Source: an uncultured Oscillospiraceae bacterium (lineage in GTDB: Bacteria > Bacillota_A > Clostridia > Oscillospirales > Oscillospiraceae). From it: DNA of 8,748 nt. Shown here in pieces: positions 1-6,533 of the stretch (the first letter of the stretch is position 1; every line of letters starts with the position of its first letter). Under the pieces are notes generated by a model. It was not told the DNA's origin and did not search any database. It was given only the letters and a program-made list of their open reading frames with translations. Position numbers and translations under genes: made by a program. Where the stretch lies: the NCBI GenBank assembly GCA_947631215.1, contig CANRKN010000086.1, positions 1-8,748 on the forward strand, read 5' to 3'.

Positions 1-765
1 GACGTGACGCCCCTGTCCCTGGGCATCGAGACCCTGGGCGGCGTGTGCACCAAGCTCATCGAGCGCAACACCACCATCCCCACCCGCAAGAGCCAGATCT
101 TCTCCACCGCGGCGGACAACCAGACCAGCGTGGAGGTCAACGTCCTCCAGGGCGAGCGGGAGCTGGCGGCCTACAACAAGAGCCTGGGCCGGTTCCATCT
201 GGACGGCATCGCGCCGGCCCGCCGGGGCGTGCCGCAGATCGAGGTGACCTTCGATATCGACGCCAACGGCATCGTGAACGTCTCCGCCAAGGACCTGGGC
301 ACCGGCAAGGAGCAGCACATCACCATCACCGCCTCCACCAACCTCTCCAAGGATGAGATCGACAAGGCCGTGAAGGACGCCGAGCAGTACGCCGCCGAGG
401 ATGCAAAGCGTAAGGAAGAGGTGGACGTGCGCAACGCCGGCGACCAGATGGTCTACCAGACCGAGAAGGCCCTGCAGGAGATGGGCGACAAGGTCCCCGC
501 CGCCGACAAGGCGGAGGTGGAGCAGAAGCTTGCCGACCTGAAGACGGCCCTGTCCGGCTCCGACACCGGTCTCATCAAGACCGCCACCGACCAGCTGACC
601 CAGGCCTTCTACCGTATGAGTGAGAAGTTCTACCAGCAGGCGGCCCCCAACCAGGGCGCCGGTCCCAACGCCGGCCCCGGCCCGGACATGGGCGGCGGCC
701 AGACGGACAACGGCCAGACCTACTACGACGCGGACTACACCGAGGTCGACCCGGACAATAAGTAA
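1..765 (+). CDS. dnaK: Chaperone protein DnaK (Hsp70), C-terminal part, 5' truncated by window edge
   Basis: DnaK is the cytosolic ATP-dependent Hsp70 that binds exposed hydrophobic peptide stretches with DnaJ and GrpE. The visible 254 residues begin with [10 protein letters not shown], the conserved linker between the ATPase and substrate-binding domains (about residue 393 of E. coli DnaK), so the nucleotide-binding domain lies off the left edge. Residues about 1-115 are the beta-sandwich peptide-binding domain, with the family signatures [33 protein letters not shown] and VSAKD. Residues about 116-215 are the helical lid. A Gly/Pro/Gln-rich tail ends in [12 protein letters not shown], resembling the acidic tail of bacterial DnaK. 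The frame is open from base 1; a GTG at base 4 is an internal valine, not a start. dnaJ follows after 150 bases. Identification is secure. Confidence 0.98.
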   Translation, partial: DVTPLSLGIETLGGVCTKLIERNTTIPTRKSQIFSTAADNQTSVEVNVLQGERELAAYNKSLGRFHLDGIAPARRGVPQIEVTFDIDANGIVNVSAKDLGTGKEQHITITASTNLSKDEIDKAVKDAEQYAAEDAKRKEEVDVRNAGDQMVYQTEKALQEMGDKVPAADKAEVEQKLADLKTALSGSDTGLIKTATDQLTQAFYRMSEKFYQQAAPNQGAGPNAGPGPDMGGGQTDNGQTYYDADYTEVDPDNK

Positions 766-776
766 GAAGCGGAGAC

Positions 777-802
777 GGAGGGCGCGGTTTCCCGCGCCCT
801 CC
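777..802 (+). other. Perfect 11-bp GC-rich stem-loop just after dnaK
   Basis: The arm GGAGGGCGCGG (777-787) pairs perfectly with CCGCGCCCTCC (792-802) around the loop TTTC, starting 11 bases after the dnaK stop codon. It is followed by ATTGAAAAAG, not a T-run, so it is not a classical intrinsic terminator. It could stabilise the 3' end of dnaK mRNA or attenuate read-through into dnaJ. Confidence 0.6.
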
Positions 803-812
803 ATTGAAAAAG

Positions 813-892
813 CCTCCCGGTATAGGGGAGGAAAACACAACGCAATCCTCCAGACGCGGCTGCGCCGCGCCAGCCCCCTTTCACAAGGGGGC
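813..892. repeat. Repeat-like intergenic element with three hairpins between dnaK and dnaJ
   Basis: Three further hairpins follow the dnaK-proximal one. CCTCCC (813-818) pairs with GGGAGG (826-831). CGCGGC (855-860) pairs with GCCGCG (864-869) around TGC. GCCCCCTT (873-880) pairs with AAGGGGGC (885-892) around TCAC. The last two, preceded by an ATCCTCCAG-like lead-in, resemble small intergenic repeats I remember as abundant in gut Oscillospiraceae, with a GGCTGCGCC-type hairpin followed by a CCCCCTTT...AAGGGGG hairpin. Family membership rests on memory and could be tested only with the rest of the genome. The element ends 23 bases before the dnaJ start. The whole 150-base gap (766-915) holds no credible ORF. 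Confidence 0.5.
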
Positions 893-915
893 CTAAAAGG
901 TAAGTGATTTGATAT

Positions 916-2037
916 ATGGCAGACAAACGGGATTATTATGAGGTCCTGGGGCTGAAAAAGGGCGCCACGGACGAGGAGATCAAAAAAGCATACCGCCAGG
1001 CCGCCAAGGCCAACCACCCGGACCTGCACCCCGGCGACAAGGCCGCCGAGGCCCGGTTCAAGGAGGCCAACGAGGCCTATGCCGTGCTGTCCGACCCGGA
1101 CAAGAAGGCCAAGTATGACCAGTTCGGCTTTGCCGGCGTGGACCCCAGCTATGGCGCGGGCGCCGGCGGCTTCACCGGGGACTTCGGGGACCTGGGCGAC
1201 ATCTTCGGAGACATCTTCGGCGGCTTCGGGGGCTTCGGCGGGTTCGGCAGCCGCCAGCAGAGCCGCACCGGCCCCCGCCGGGGGGAGAACCTGCGGGTGA
1301 GGCTGGCCATCTCCTTCGAGGAGGCGGCCTTCGGCTGCAAGAAGGACATCAACGTAACCAAGGTGGACCCCTGCCCGGACTGCAAGGGCACCGGCTGCGC
1401 CCCCGGCACCACGCCGGAGGTATGCCCCGACTGCCGGGGCAGCGGCACGGTGATGCGCCAGCAGCGCACCCCCTTCGGCATGATGCAGTCCACCGGCCCC
1501 TGCCCCAAGTGCGGCGGCTCCGGCCGGATCATCCACTCCCCCTGCTCCAAGTGCCGGGGCGCGGGCTCCATCCGGGCCCAGCGGAAGCTGAACGTGTCCA
1601 TCCCCGCGGGCATCGACGACGGGGAGACCGTCTCCCTCCGGGGCCAGGGCAACGCCGGGGCCAACGGCGGGCCCGCCGGGGACCTGCTGGTGACGGTCCA
1701 GGTCCGGCCCAGCCCCACCTTCCGGCGGGATGGGACCAACCTCTACACCACCGCCTCGATAAGCTTCGTCCAGGCGGCCCTGGGCACGGAGATACAGGTG
1801 CCCACCCTGGACGGCCAGGTGAGCCTGAACATACCCGAGGGCACCCAGACGGGCAGCGTGTTCCGCCTGCGGGGCAAGGGCGTGCCCAACCTGCGCACGG
1901 GGCTTAAAGGCGATGAGTTCGTGACCGTGGACCTGACCACTCCCAAGAACATGAACCGCCGGCAGAAGGAGCTTTTGCAGGAGTTCGCGGATATCGCGGG
2001 GGAGAAGACGGGCGGCAAAAAGAAAAAGCTGTTTTAA
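916..2037 (+). CDS. dnaJ: Chaperone protein DnaJ (Hsp40, type I)
   Basis: DnaJ is the J-domain co-chaperone that delivers substrates to DnaK and stimulates its ATPase. The 373-residue protein has the complete type I layout. The J domain is at about 5-70, with the catalytic HPD at 34-36. A Gly/Phe-rich linker spans about 71-115, including a run of GGF repeats near 102-110. Four CxxCxGxG zinc motifs lie at 153-160, 170-177, 196-203 and 210-217, giving two zinc sites. C-terminal substrate-binding and dimerisation domains follow, to about 345, then a Lys-rich tail. Length is normal for the family. The ATG start fits the conserved DYYEVLGL beginning. The only upstream Shine-Dalgarno candidate is a weak AAAGG at 896-900, with a long spacing of 15 bases. 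It follows dnaK in the same orientation, probably co-transcribed, with hairpins in the gap that could lower its level relative to dnaK. Confidence 0.98.
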   Translation: MADKRDYYEVLGLKKGATDEEIKKAYRQAAKANHPDLHPGDKAAEARFKEANEAYAVLSDPDKKAKYDQFGFAGVDPSYGAGAGGFTGDFGDLGDIFGDIFGGFGGFGGFGSRQQSRTGPRRGENLRVRLAISFEEAAFGCKKDINVTKVDPCPDCKGTGCAPGTTPEVCPDCRGSGTVMRQQRTPFGMMQSTGPCPKCGGSGRIIHSPCSKCRGAGSIRAQRKLNVSIPAGIDDGETVSLRGQGNAGANGGPAGDLLVTVQVRPSPTFRRDGTNLYTTASISFVQAALGTEIQVPTLDGQVSLNIPEGTQTGSVFRLRGKGVPNLRTGLKGDEFVTVDLTTPKNMNRRQKELLQEFADIAGEKTGGKKKKLF

Positions 2038-2062
2038 AAAACGAACATTCATTTAATCTTTA

Positions 2063-2090
2063 CCGGGGACATTGCAGTGTCCCCGGTTTT
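2063..2090 (+). terminator. Rho-independent terminator after dnaJ
   Basis: CCGGGGACA (2063-2071) pairs perfectly with TGTCCCCGG (2078-2086) around a 6-base loop, followed by TTTT (2087-2090). The 9-bp stem is GC-rich, the T-run is short, and it lies 25 bases past the dnaJ stop. There is no T-run in the opposite direction, so it most likely serves dnaJ only. Confidence 0.75.
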
Positions 2091-2100
2091 GGTATATAAT
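2072..2100 (+). promoter_or_regulatory. Candidate sigma-A promoter overlapping the dnaJ terminator
   Basis: A perfect -10 box TATAAT (2095-2100) lies 17 bases downstream of TTGCAG (2072-2077), a weak -35 match inside the terminator loop. A second TATAAT occurs at 2114-2119 without a good -35. Either would start transcription upstream of the Shine-Dalgarno sequence at 2131. The position, directly ahead of the glycosyltransferase gene and after a terminator, fits a promoter for the four-gene unit. The -35 is poor, so the assignment is tentative. Confidence 0.5.
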
Positions 2101-2130
2101 ACCTGTGTCTGACTATAATGCGAGCACGGA

Positions 2131-2136
2131 AAAGGA
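2131..2136 (+). promoter_or_regulatory. Shine-Dalgarno site that selects the ATG at 2145
   Basis: AAAGGA is spaced 8 bases from the ATG at 2145. The in-frame ATG at 2118 has no Shine-Dalgarno sequence and overlaps a TATAAT box, so the start at 2145 is preferred. Confidence 0.65.
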
Positions 2137-2144
2137 AACCCCAT

Positions 2145-4013
2145 ATGACGGTGCGCGATATGATAAACAATCTGACGGTCATCTTCCCGCTGGCGGTGGC
2201 CCTGGGGATACTGCTGTGGTGCCTGCGCTGGGCGGCCATCCACCGCCGGGCGGCCTTGGCCGCGCCGGAGGGGGAGAAGCGCCCCGCCCCGGACAGGGCC
2301 ATGAAAAAGGCGGACTGGATCGTGCTGGCCGCCCTGACGGCGGTATGGGCCTGCATCGCCTATTTTGGCCTGGGCTCCACCAAGGCCCCCCAGACCTTTC
2401 TCCACTATGAGCAGGGCAACACCTACGCCCAGCTGGAGCTGACCGAGCCCCAGTACATCACGTCTCTGCGGTATTATTCGGGCCTGTGCACCGAGCCCTA
2501 TGAGCTCCAGTTCTCCCTGGACGGGGAGGAGTGGGAGACCCAGATGAAGGAGGATTTTACCTCCGGCATGACCCAGGAGTACACCCAGCTCTTCCGCTGG
2601 AACGACGCCTATCTCGACGCCGACCGGGGGCCGGTGCGGTATATCCGCATCATCTCCGGCGGGGAGGAGTACCTGGGGGAGGTGGCCGTCTACGGCGAGG
2701 ACGGGCGCCTTTTGGGCGCCGGGGAGATCACCGCCGCCCCGGGCTGCGAGATGCTCCTGGACGAGCAGGACGTGATACCCGCCGCCTACAGCTATAAAAA
2801 CGGCACCTACTTCGACGAGATATACTTCGCCCGCACGGCCCTGGAGCACATCCAGGAGCGCTGGCCCTATGAGATCACCCACCCGCCCCTGGGCAAGATG
2901 ATCCTGGGGCTGGGCATCCGGCTGTTCGGCATGACCCCCTTCGGCTGGCGGTTCATGGGGACGCTGTTCGGCGTGCTGATGCTGCCGGCGCTGTACCTGC
3001 TTTTAAAGCGCATGTTCGGATATCTCCCCGCGGCGGCCTGCGGCAGCACGGTGTTCGCTTTCGACTTCATGCACTTCGTCCAGCCGCGCCTCGCCACCAT
3101 CGACTCCTACGCGGTGTTCTTCATCATATTGATGAACCTCTTTATATATCTCTGGCTCACGGAGCCGCCGGACCGGGAGAAGAAGCGGCTTTTGTGGCTG
3201 GGCCTCGCCGGCCTCTCCTTCGGCCTGGGCGCGGCGACAAAATGGATATGCATCTACGCCGGCGCGGGCCTGGGGGTGCTGTGGGCCGTCTACTGGATCA
3301 TGCGCTTCGTCCGGGAGAAGAAGGGGGCGCGGCGGGCGTTTTTGAACAACGTGGGCTGGTGTCTGCTCCTCTTCGTACTGGTGCCCTGCGCGGTATATTA
3401 TTGCAGCTACTGGGCCTACGGACCCAGCCAGGGAGCGGACGGGCCGCTGCGCTGGTTCAACCCAAAGTATCTCAAGGTGGTGCTGGACAACCAGACCTAC
3501 ATGTGGAACTACCACTCCGGCCTGGAATCCACCCATCCCTATTCCTCCAAGTGGTACCAGTGGCTGTTCGACGTGCGGCCCATCCTCTACTACATGGACA
3601 ATCCCGGCGCCGGGACCACCATCCGCTTTGCCTCCTTCAACAGTCCCATCGTCTCCTGGGCAGGTCTCGCCGCCATGGCGGGCATGGGGTGGCTGGCCGT
3701 GAAGGAAAAGGACGAGCGGGCCATATTCATCCTGATCGGATACTTTGCCAACCTCCTGCCCTGGGTGCTGGTGAGCAGGCTTGTGTTCGCCTATCACTAT
3801 TTCCCCTGCACGGTGTTTCTGGTGCTGGCCATCAGCTACATCTTCGCGGACCTCTATCAAAAGGACCGGCATTGGAAGGCCTCGGTGGGGGGCTTCACGG
3901 CGGCGTGCATAGGGCTTTTCTGTATATTCTATCCCGTGCTGGCCGGCACAGAGGTCAGCACCGCGTACTGCGCTGTATTTTTGAGGTGGTTTAAAGACAC
4001 ATGGCCGTTTTAG
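2145..4013 (+). CDS. GT39/PMT-family membrane glycosyltransferase with discoidin-like domain
   Basis: This 622-residue polytopic membrane protein resembles the protein O-mannosyltransferase/ArnT class (GT-C fold, GT39), which transfers a sugar from a polyprenyl-phosphate carrier on the outer face of the membrane. Two N-terminal membrane segments (about 11-30 and 57-75) flank a basic, probably cytoplasmic, loop. Residues about 84-188 look like an F5/8 type C (discoidin) beta-sandwich, with YAQLELTEPQYITSLRYY and ELQFSLDGEEW. Family motifs follow: the acidic pair D224-E225 in YFDEIYFARTA, HPPLGK at 246-251, ATKWICIYAGAG near 364-375, HPYSSKWYQW near 464-473 and YHYFPCTVFLVLA near 550-562, with hydrophobic helices between. 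Acceptor and sugar cannot be read from sequence. It heads a tight four-gene run and overlaps the next gene by 13 bases. An alternative start at 2118 would add nine basic residues. Confidence 0.88.
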   Translation: MTVRDMINNLTVIFPLAVALGILLWCLRWAAIHRRAALAAPEGEKRPAPDRAMKKADWIVLAALTAVWACIAYFGLGSTKAPQTFLHYEQGNTYAQLELTEPQYITSLRYYSGLCTEPYELQFSLDGEEWETQMKEDFTSGMTQEYTQLFRWNDAYLDADRGPVRYIRIISGGEEYLGEVAVYGEDGRLLGAGEITAAPGCEMLLDEQDVIPAAYSYKNGTYFDEIYFARTALEHIQERWPYEITHPPLGKMILGLGIRLFGMTPFGWRFMGTLFGVLMLPALYLLLKRMFGYLPAAACGSTVFAFDFMHFVQPRLATIDSYAVFFIILMNLFIYLWLTEPPDREKKRLLWLGLAGLSFGLGAATKWICIYAGAGLGVLWAVYWIMRFVREKKGARRAFLNNVGWCLLLFVLVPCAVYYCSYWAYGPSQGADGPLRWFNPKYLKVVLDNQTYMWNYHSGLESTHPYSSKWYQWLFDVRPILYYMDNPGAGTTIRFASFNSPIVSWAGLAAMAGMGWLAVKEKDERAIFILIGYFANLLPWVLVSRLVFAYHYFPCTVFLVLAISYIFADLYQKDRHWKASVGGFTAACIGLFCIFYPVLAGTEVSTAYCAVFLRWFKDTWPF

Positions 4014-4819
4014 TCGATTATCACTGCCATACGGATATATCCCTGGACAGTCACGCAAAATACCTGGACATGGTGACGGCGGAGTACGCCGCCGGGGTGC
4101 GGTGGCTTTGCATCACGGACCACTGCGACACGGTGGACTGGCGGACGCTGGACTTTCATCCGGAGTGTCTCACCGTGGCCCGGAGGGAGCTGGAGGCCTA
4201 CGAGGCGGCGAAGGATCGTATCCCCAAGGATATGCACCTGCGCATGGGCATGGAGCTGGCCGAGCTCATCTTCCATCCCGAGCTTACGGAGGAGCTGTCC
4301 AGCCCGCCGTGGCTGGACTTCATCCTGGGCTCCTACCACATCACCCGGGAGCACGGGGACTTCCATGAGCAGGACTACCGGGACCCGGCGTTCTGCAAAG
4401 AGCTCACGGACATCTACCTGCGGGACCTGCAGTGGGTGGCGGACCTTGACTACTTCGACGTGATGGCCCATATCGGCTACTTCCGCCGGTACGCCTCCTG
4501 GCAGGGGGTGGACACGGGGCTCACCCTCGCCGAGCACGGGGACCGCATCGAAAAAATCCTCAGGACCATCATCCAAAACGGCAAGGGCGTCGAGATCAAC
4601 TGCTCCGGCCTGCGGGACGGGGTGGGCCCCTTCCCCTCGGAGGAGATATTGAAGCTCTACAAGTCCCTGGGGGGCGAGATCGTCACCGTGGGCTCCGACG
4701 CCCACCGGCCGGAGGACGCGGCCAAGTGCGTGGACATAGGCCAGCAGGTACTGCGCTCCTGCGGCTTTAAGTACGTTACCGTATTCACCAAGAGAAAGCC
4801 TGAATTTATCCCCATCTGA
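4001..4819 (+). CDS. PHP-domain phosphoesterase, histidinol-phosphatase (HisJ/HisK) type
   Basis: A 272-residue PHP-superfamily metal-dependent phosphoesterase. Histidinol-phosphatases of this family remove phosphate from L-histidinol phosphate in histidine synthesis. All expected metal-ligand motifs are visible: HxH (H8, H10) in YHCHTD, D40-H41 in ITDH, E85 in GMELAE, H113 in GSYH, H157 in MAHIGY and D233/H235 in GSDAH. The length suits the HisJ family (about 265-280). The ATG lies 13 bases inside the preceding gene, with GAGGTGG at 3983-3989 as the Shine-Dalgarno site, so translation is probably coupled to the glycosyltransferase. No other his gene is nearby, so the true substrate could be another phosphorylated metabolite. 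The PHP family call is firm and the substrate is not, so no gene symbol is given. Confidence 0.88.
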   Translation: MAVLVDYHCHTDISLDSHAKYLDMVTAEYAAGVRWLCITDHCDTVDWRTLDFHPECLTVARRELEAYEAAKDRIPKDMHLRMGMELAELIFHPELTEELSSPPWLDFILGSYHITREHGDFHEQDYRDPAFCKELTDIYLRDLQWVADLDYFDVMAHIGYFRRYASWQGVDTGLTLAEHGDRIEKILRTIIQNGKGVEINCSGLRDGVGPFPSEEILKLYKSLGGEIVTVGSDAHRPEDAAKCVDIGQQVLRSCGFKYVTVFTKRKPEFIPI

Positions 4820-4835
4820 AAAGGAGAGGCATATC

Positions 4836-5270
4836 ATGATCGCTATCGCATCGGACCACGCGGGCTATGCCCTGAAAGGGCTCATCATCGACCATCTCAA
4901 GGAGCGGGGCGTCCCCGTGGAGGACCTGGGCTGCGGCGGCGAGCCGGTGGACTATCCCCTGTACGCCGACAAGCTCTGCCGGGCCATCGTGGAGGGGAAG
5001 TATGAGCGGGGCATCCTGGTCTGCGGCACGGGCATCGGCATGTCCATCGCCGCCAACAAGATCCCCGGCATCCGGGCGGCCCTGTGCGGGGACTGCTTCT
5101 CCGCGGAGATGAGCCGCCAGCACAACGACGCCAACGTTCTCTGCCTGGGCGGGCGCGTGGTGGGCCCGGAGCTTGCCAAGCGCATCGTGGACACCTGGCT
5201 GGACACGGGCTTTTCCAACGGGGAGAGTCATATCCGGCGTCTCGGCCAGATCCGCGATATGGAGAAATAA
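4836..5270 (+). CDS. rpiB: Ribose-5-phosphate isomerase B (RpiB/LacAB family)
   Basis: RpiB interconverts ribose 5-phosphate and ribulose 5-phosphate in the non-oxidative pentose phosphate pathway in the cytoplasm. The 144-residue protein has the family hallmarks: D7-H8 in ASDHAGY, Asp39-Tyr40-Pro41, the active-site Cys63 followed by GTGIGMSIAANK, His96-Asn97-Asp98 in RQHNDANVLCLGGR, and H132/R134 for phosphate binding. Length is normal. A strong Shine-Dalgarno AAGGAG (4821-4826) sits 9 bases before the ATG. It begins 16 bases after the PHP gene, with no terminator between. Related LacA/LacB and allose-6-phosphate isomerases share this fold, so a different sugar phosphate remains possible, although the active-site cysteine favours RpiB proper. 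Confidence 0.94.
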   Translation: MIAIASDHAGYALKGLIIDHLKERGVPVEDLGCGGEPVDYPLYADKLCRAIVEGKYERGILVCGTGIGMSIAANKIPGIRAALCGDCFSAEMSRQHNDANVLCLGGRVVGPELAKRIVDTWLDTGFSNGESHIRRLGQIRDMEK

Positions 5271-6395
5271 ATGCCCTACCGTCCCAAGGACATATACAGG
5301 GGCCGCCGGAAATTCAAGGTGCCTCTGAACATATTCCTGTTCGTGCTGGCGCTGCTTCTGGTCGGCGCCGTGTCGCTGTTCTACTTCTTGCAGCAGTACG
5401 CGGTGTATGACGACGAGGGAGCGCACCTGGAGCTGCCCTTCGGCAAAGAGAAGGAGCAGGTCCCGGAGGAGGAACAGCAGACCGGCCCCACGCCGGCGCC
5501 CACCTTTGAGCCGGTGCCGGTGGAGGTCATATGGGAGGACCCGGACTTCGAGGATGTGGACATGGGCGGCTGGGAGGACCTAAAGCCCATCCACGCCCGG
5601 TTCATCTCCCTGAACGACGTGATGAGCGGGAGCCTCACCTCCGCGGTGGCCTCCGTGACCGACGGGGACTACTATAACGCCGCCGTCTTTCAGATGAAGG
5701 ACTCCAGCGGCCAGCTCGCCTGGTCCTCCGTGGCGCCCACCGCCGTGTCCTACGGCACCTCCGGCACCGCGGACGTGTCCGAGGCCATCGACGCCCTGCA
5801 TGCGGCGCGAAAGACCGCCGTGGCGCAGATCAGCTGCTTCACTGACACGCTGCTTGCCCAGCGGAACTGGACCGTGGCGCTCACGATGGACGGCATGACC
5901 TACCGGGACAGCAGCGGCCGGTACTGGCTGGACCCTTATAACCCCACCGTGCGCACCTATATCACGGACCTGGCGAAGGAGCTGGCCTCCATGGGCTTCG
6001 ACGAGGTCATCCTGGCGGACCTGGAGCACCCCATGACCGACTCGGAGACGGGCTTTACCTATACCACCCAGATGCGTACCAGCCCCGACCCGGTGGTAGC
6101 CGTGTGCCAGATGGGCCGGCGGGTGGCCCAGGCGCTGGAGGGGACCGGCACGGCGGTATCCGTGCGCCTCAATGATACCAGCCTCCGGCAGGGCCTTGGC
6201 GCCCGGACCGGCCAGGACATCTCCATCTTCTGGCGGCTCTTCGCGAGGCTCTACTGCCCCACCAGCTCCGAGGTGCTGGCCAACGACATGGAGCTCTGCG
6301 TCGACAAGATGAACGACGGCGACGCCGACGTGCGTTTCGTGTCTGTCATGGGCCTGGTCCCCGAGGTGGGGGACTCCTACGTCATCACAAGTTAA
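5271..6395 (+). CDS. Membrane-anchored putative glycoside-hydrolase-like protein (DUF4015 type, divergent)
   Basis: This 374-residue protein begins with a basic N-terminus and one membrane segment (about 18-40), without a lipobox or obvious signal-peptidase site, so it is probably anchored with its bulk outside. A Glu/Pro/Thr-rich linker (about 60-90) precedes a domain from about 105 to 330 resembling the putative glycosyl-hydrolase family PF13200 (DUF4015), a TIM-barrel group. Supporting stretches are YNAAVFQMKDSSGQLAWSS (135-153), the DALHAARKTAVAQISCFTD region, and WLDPYNPTVRTYITDLAKEL followed by GFDEVILADLEHP (to 254). Compared with the family as I remember it, acidic positions usually found in DY-x-RFP and SADVFG motifs look altered (LADLEHP, SVRLND). 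Enzyme activity is therefore doubtful. The ATG directly follows the rpiB stop, with GGAGA (5261-5265) as Shine-Dalgarno inside rpiB, indicating one operon. Confidence 0.72.
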   Translation: MPYRPKDIYRGRRKFKVPLNIFLFVLALLLVGAVSLFYFLQQYAVYDDEGAHLELPFGKEKEQVPEEEQQTGPTPAPTFEPVPVEVIWEDPDFEDVDMGGWEDLKPIHARFISLNDVMSGSLTSAVASVTDGDYYNAAVFQMKDSSGQLAWSSVAPTAVSYGTSGTADVSEAIDALHAARKTAVAQISCFTDTLLAQRNWTVALTMDGMTYRDSSGRYWLDPYNPTVRTYITDLAKELASMGFDEVILADLEHPMTDSETGFTYTTQMRTSPDPVVAVCQMGRRVAQALEGTGTAVSVRLNDTSLRQGLGARTGQDISIFWRLFARLYCPTSSEVLANDMELCVDKMNDGDADVRFVSVMGLVPEVGDSYVITS

Positions 6396-6406
6396 GAGAT
6401 AAAACC

Positions 6407-6443
6407 AATACCGCCCTATCCGATGGGATAGGGCGGTATTTTT
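6407..6443 (+). terminator. Strong rho-independent terminator ending the four-gene unit
   Basis: A perfect 15-bp stem pairs 6407-6421 with 6426-6440 around the loop GATG, followed by TTT (a continuous T-run at 6439-6443). It starts 11 bases after the stop codon of the glycoside-hydrolase-like gene. An AAAA run at 6401-6404 ahead of the stem gives only weak activity in the other direction. Confidence 0.92.
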
Positions 6444-6473
6444 GCGGGCAAGCTAAAAATATGTGCAGAAATC

Positions 6474-6504
6474 TTATATAAATCGCTTGACAAAGTTTAT
6501 ATAA
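6474..6504. promoter_or_regulatory. Probable operator: paired TTATATAA palindromes around the -35 box
   Basis: TTATATAAA (6474-6482) and its exact reverse complement TTTATATAA (6496-6504) form a 9-bp inverted repeat with a 13-base spacer. Each arm contains the self-palindrome TTATATAA (6474-6481 and 6497-6504), with centres 23 bp apart, about two helical turns. The dyad centre is near 6489, inside the TTGACA -35 box, and the right copy fills the promoter spacer. This geometry is typical of a repressor site for a small dimeric protein such as the RHH protein encoded immediately downstream. Binding is inferred. Confidence 0.65.
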
Positions 6505-6515
6505 CGCGGTAGAAT
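6487..6515 (+). promoter_or_regulatory. Near-consensus sigma-A promoter for the RHH gene
   Basis: A perfect -35 TTGACA (6487-6492), a 17-base spacer and the -10 TAGAAT (6510-6515) match 11 of 12 consensus bases. It lies in an AT-rich stretch that stands out from the GC-rich surroundings. The predicted transcript start is about 6522, which puts the 5' end almost on the Shine-Dalgarno sequence. Confidence 0.88.
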
Positions 6516-6521
6516 ATTTCC

Positions 6522-6527
6522 GAGGTG
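6522..6527 (+). promoter_or_regulatory. Shine-Dalgarno site that selects the ATG at 6534
   Basis: GAGGTG is spaced 6 bases from the ATG at 6534. An in-frame GTG at 6525 lies within this motif and is an unlikely start unless the message is leaderless. Confidence 0.7.
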
Positions 6528-6533
6528 AGAGAT

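Noticed and set aside
4..6. GTG as a start codon for the dnaK reading frame
   Set aside because: The frame is open to base 1 and the sequence matches the conserved DVTPLSLG linker, so the GTG is an internal valine of a truncated dnaK.
766..915. CIRCE/HrcA site or separate promoter for dnaJ
   Set aside because: No TTAGCACTC-N9-GAGTGCTAA dyad and no acceptable -35/-10 pair; the dyads present are GC-rich hairpins.
2118..2120. Upstream ATG for the glycosyltransferase
   Set aside because: It overlaps a TATAAT box and has no Shine-Dalgarno sequence, whereas the ATG at 2145 has AAAGGA at 8-base spacing.
2049..2882. Minus-strand open frame of 277 codons opposite the start of the glycosyltransferase
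   Set aside because: It would start inside the glycosyltransferase gene and run through its promoter and the dnaJ terminator; no family resemblance and no ribosome-binding site of note.
3003..4058. Minus-strand open frame of 351 codons opposite the glycosyltransferase
   Set aside because: Antisense to a gene with clear GT39 motifs; low-complexity His/Gly/Arg-rich translation with no domain.
4010..4837. Minus-strand open frame of 275 codons opposite the PHP gene
   Set aside because: Nearly exact mirror of the PHP coding frame in GC-rich DNA, where stop codons are rare; the PHP metal-ligand motifs show which strand codes.
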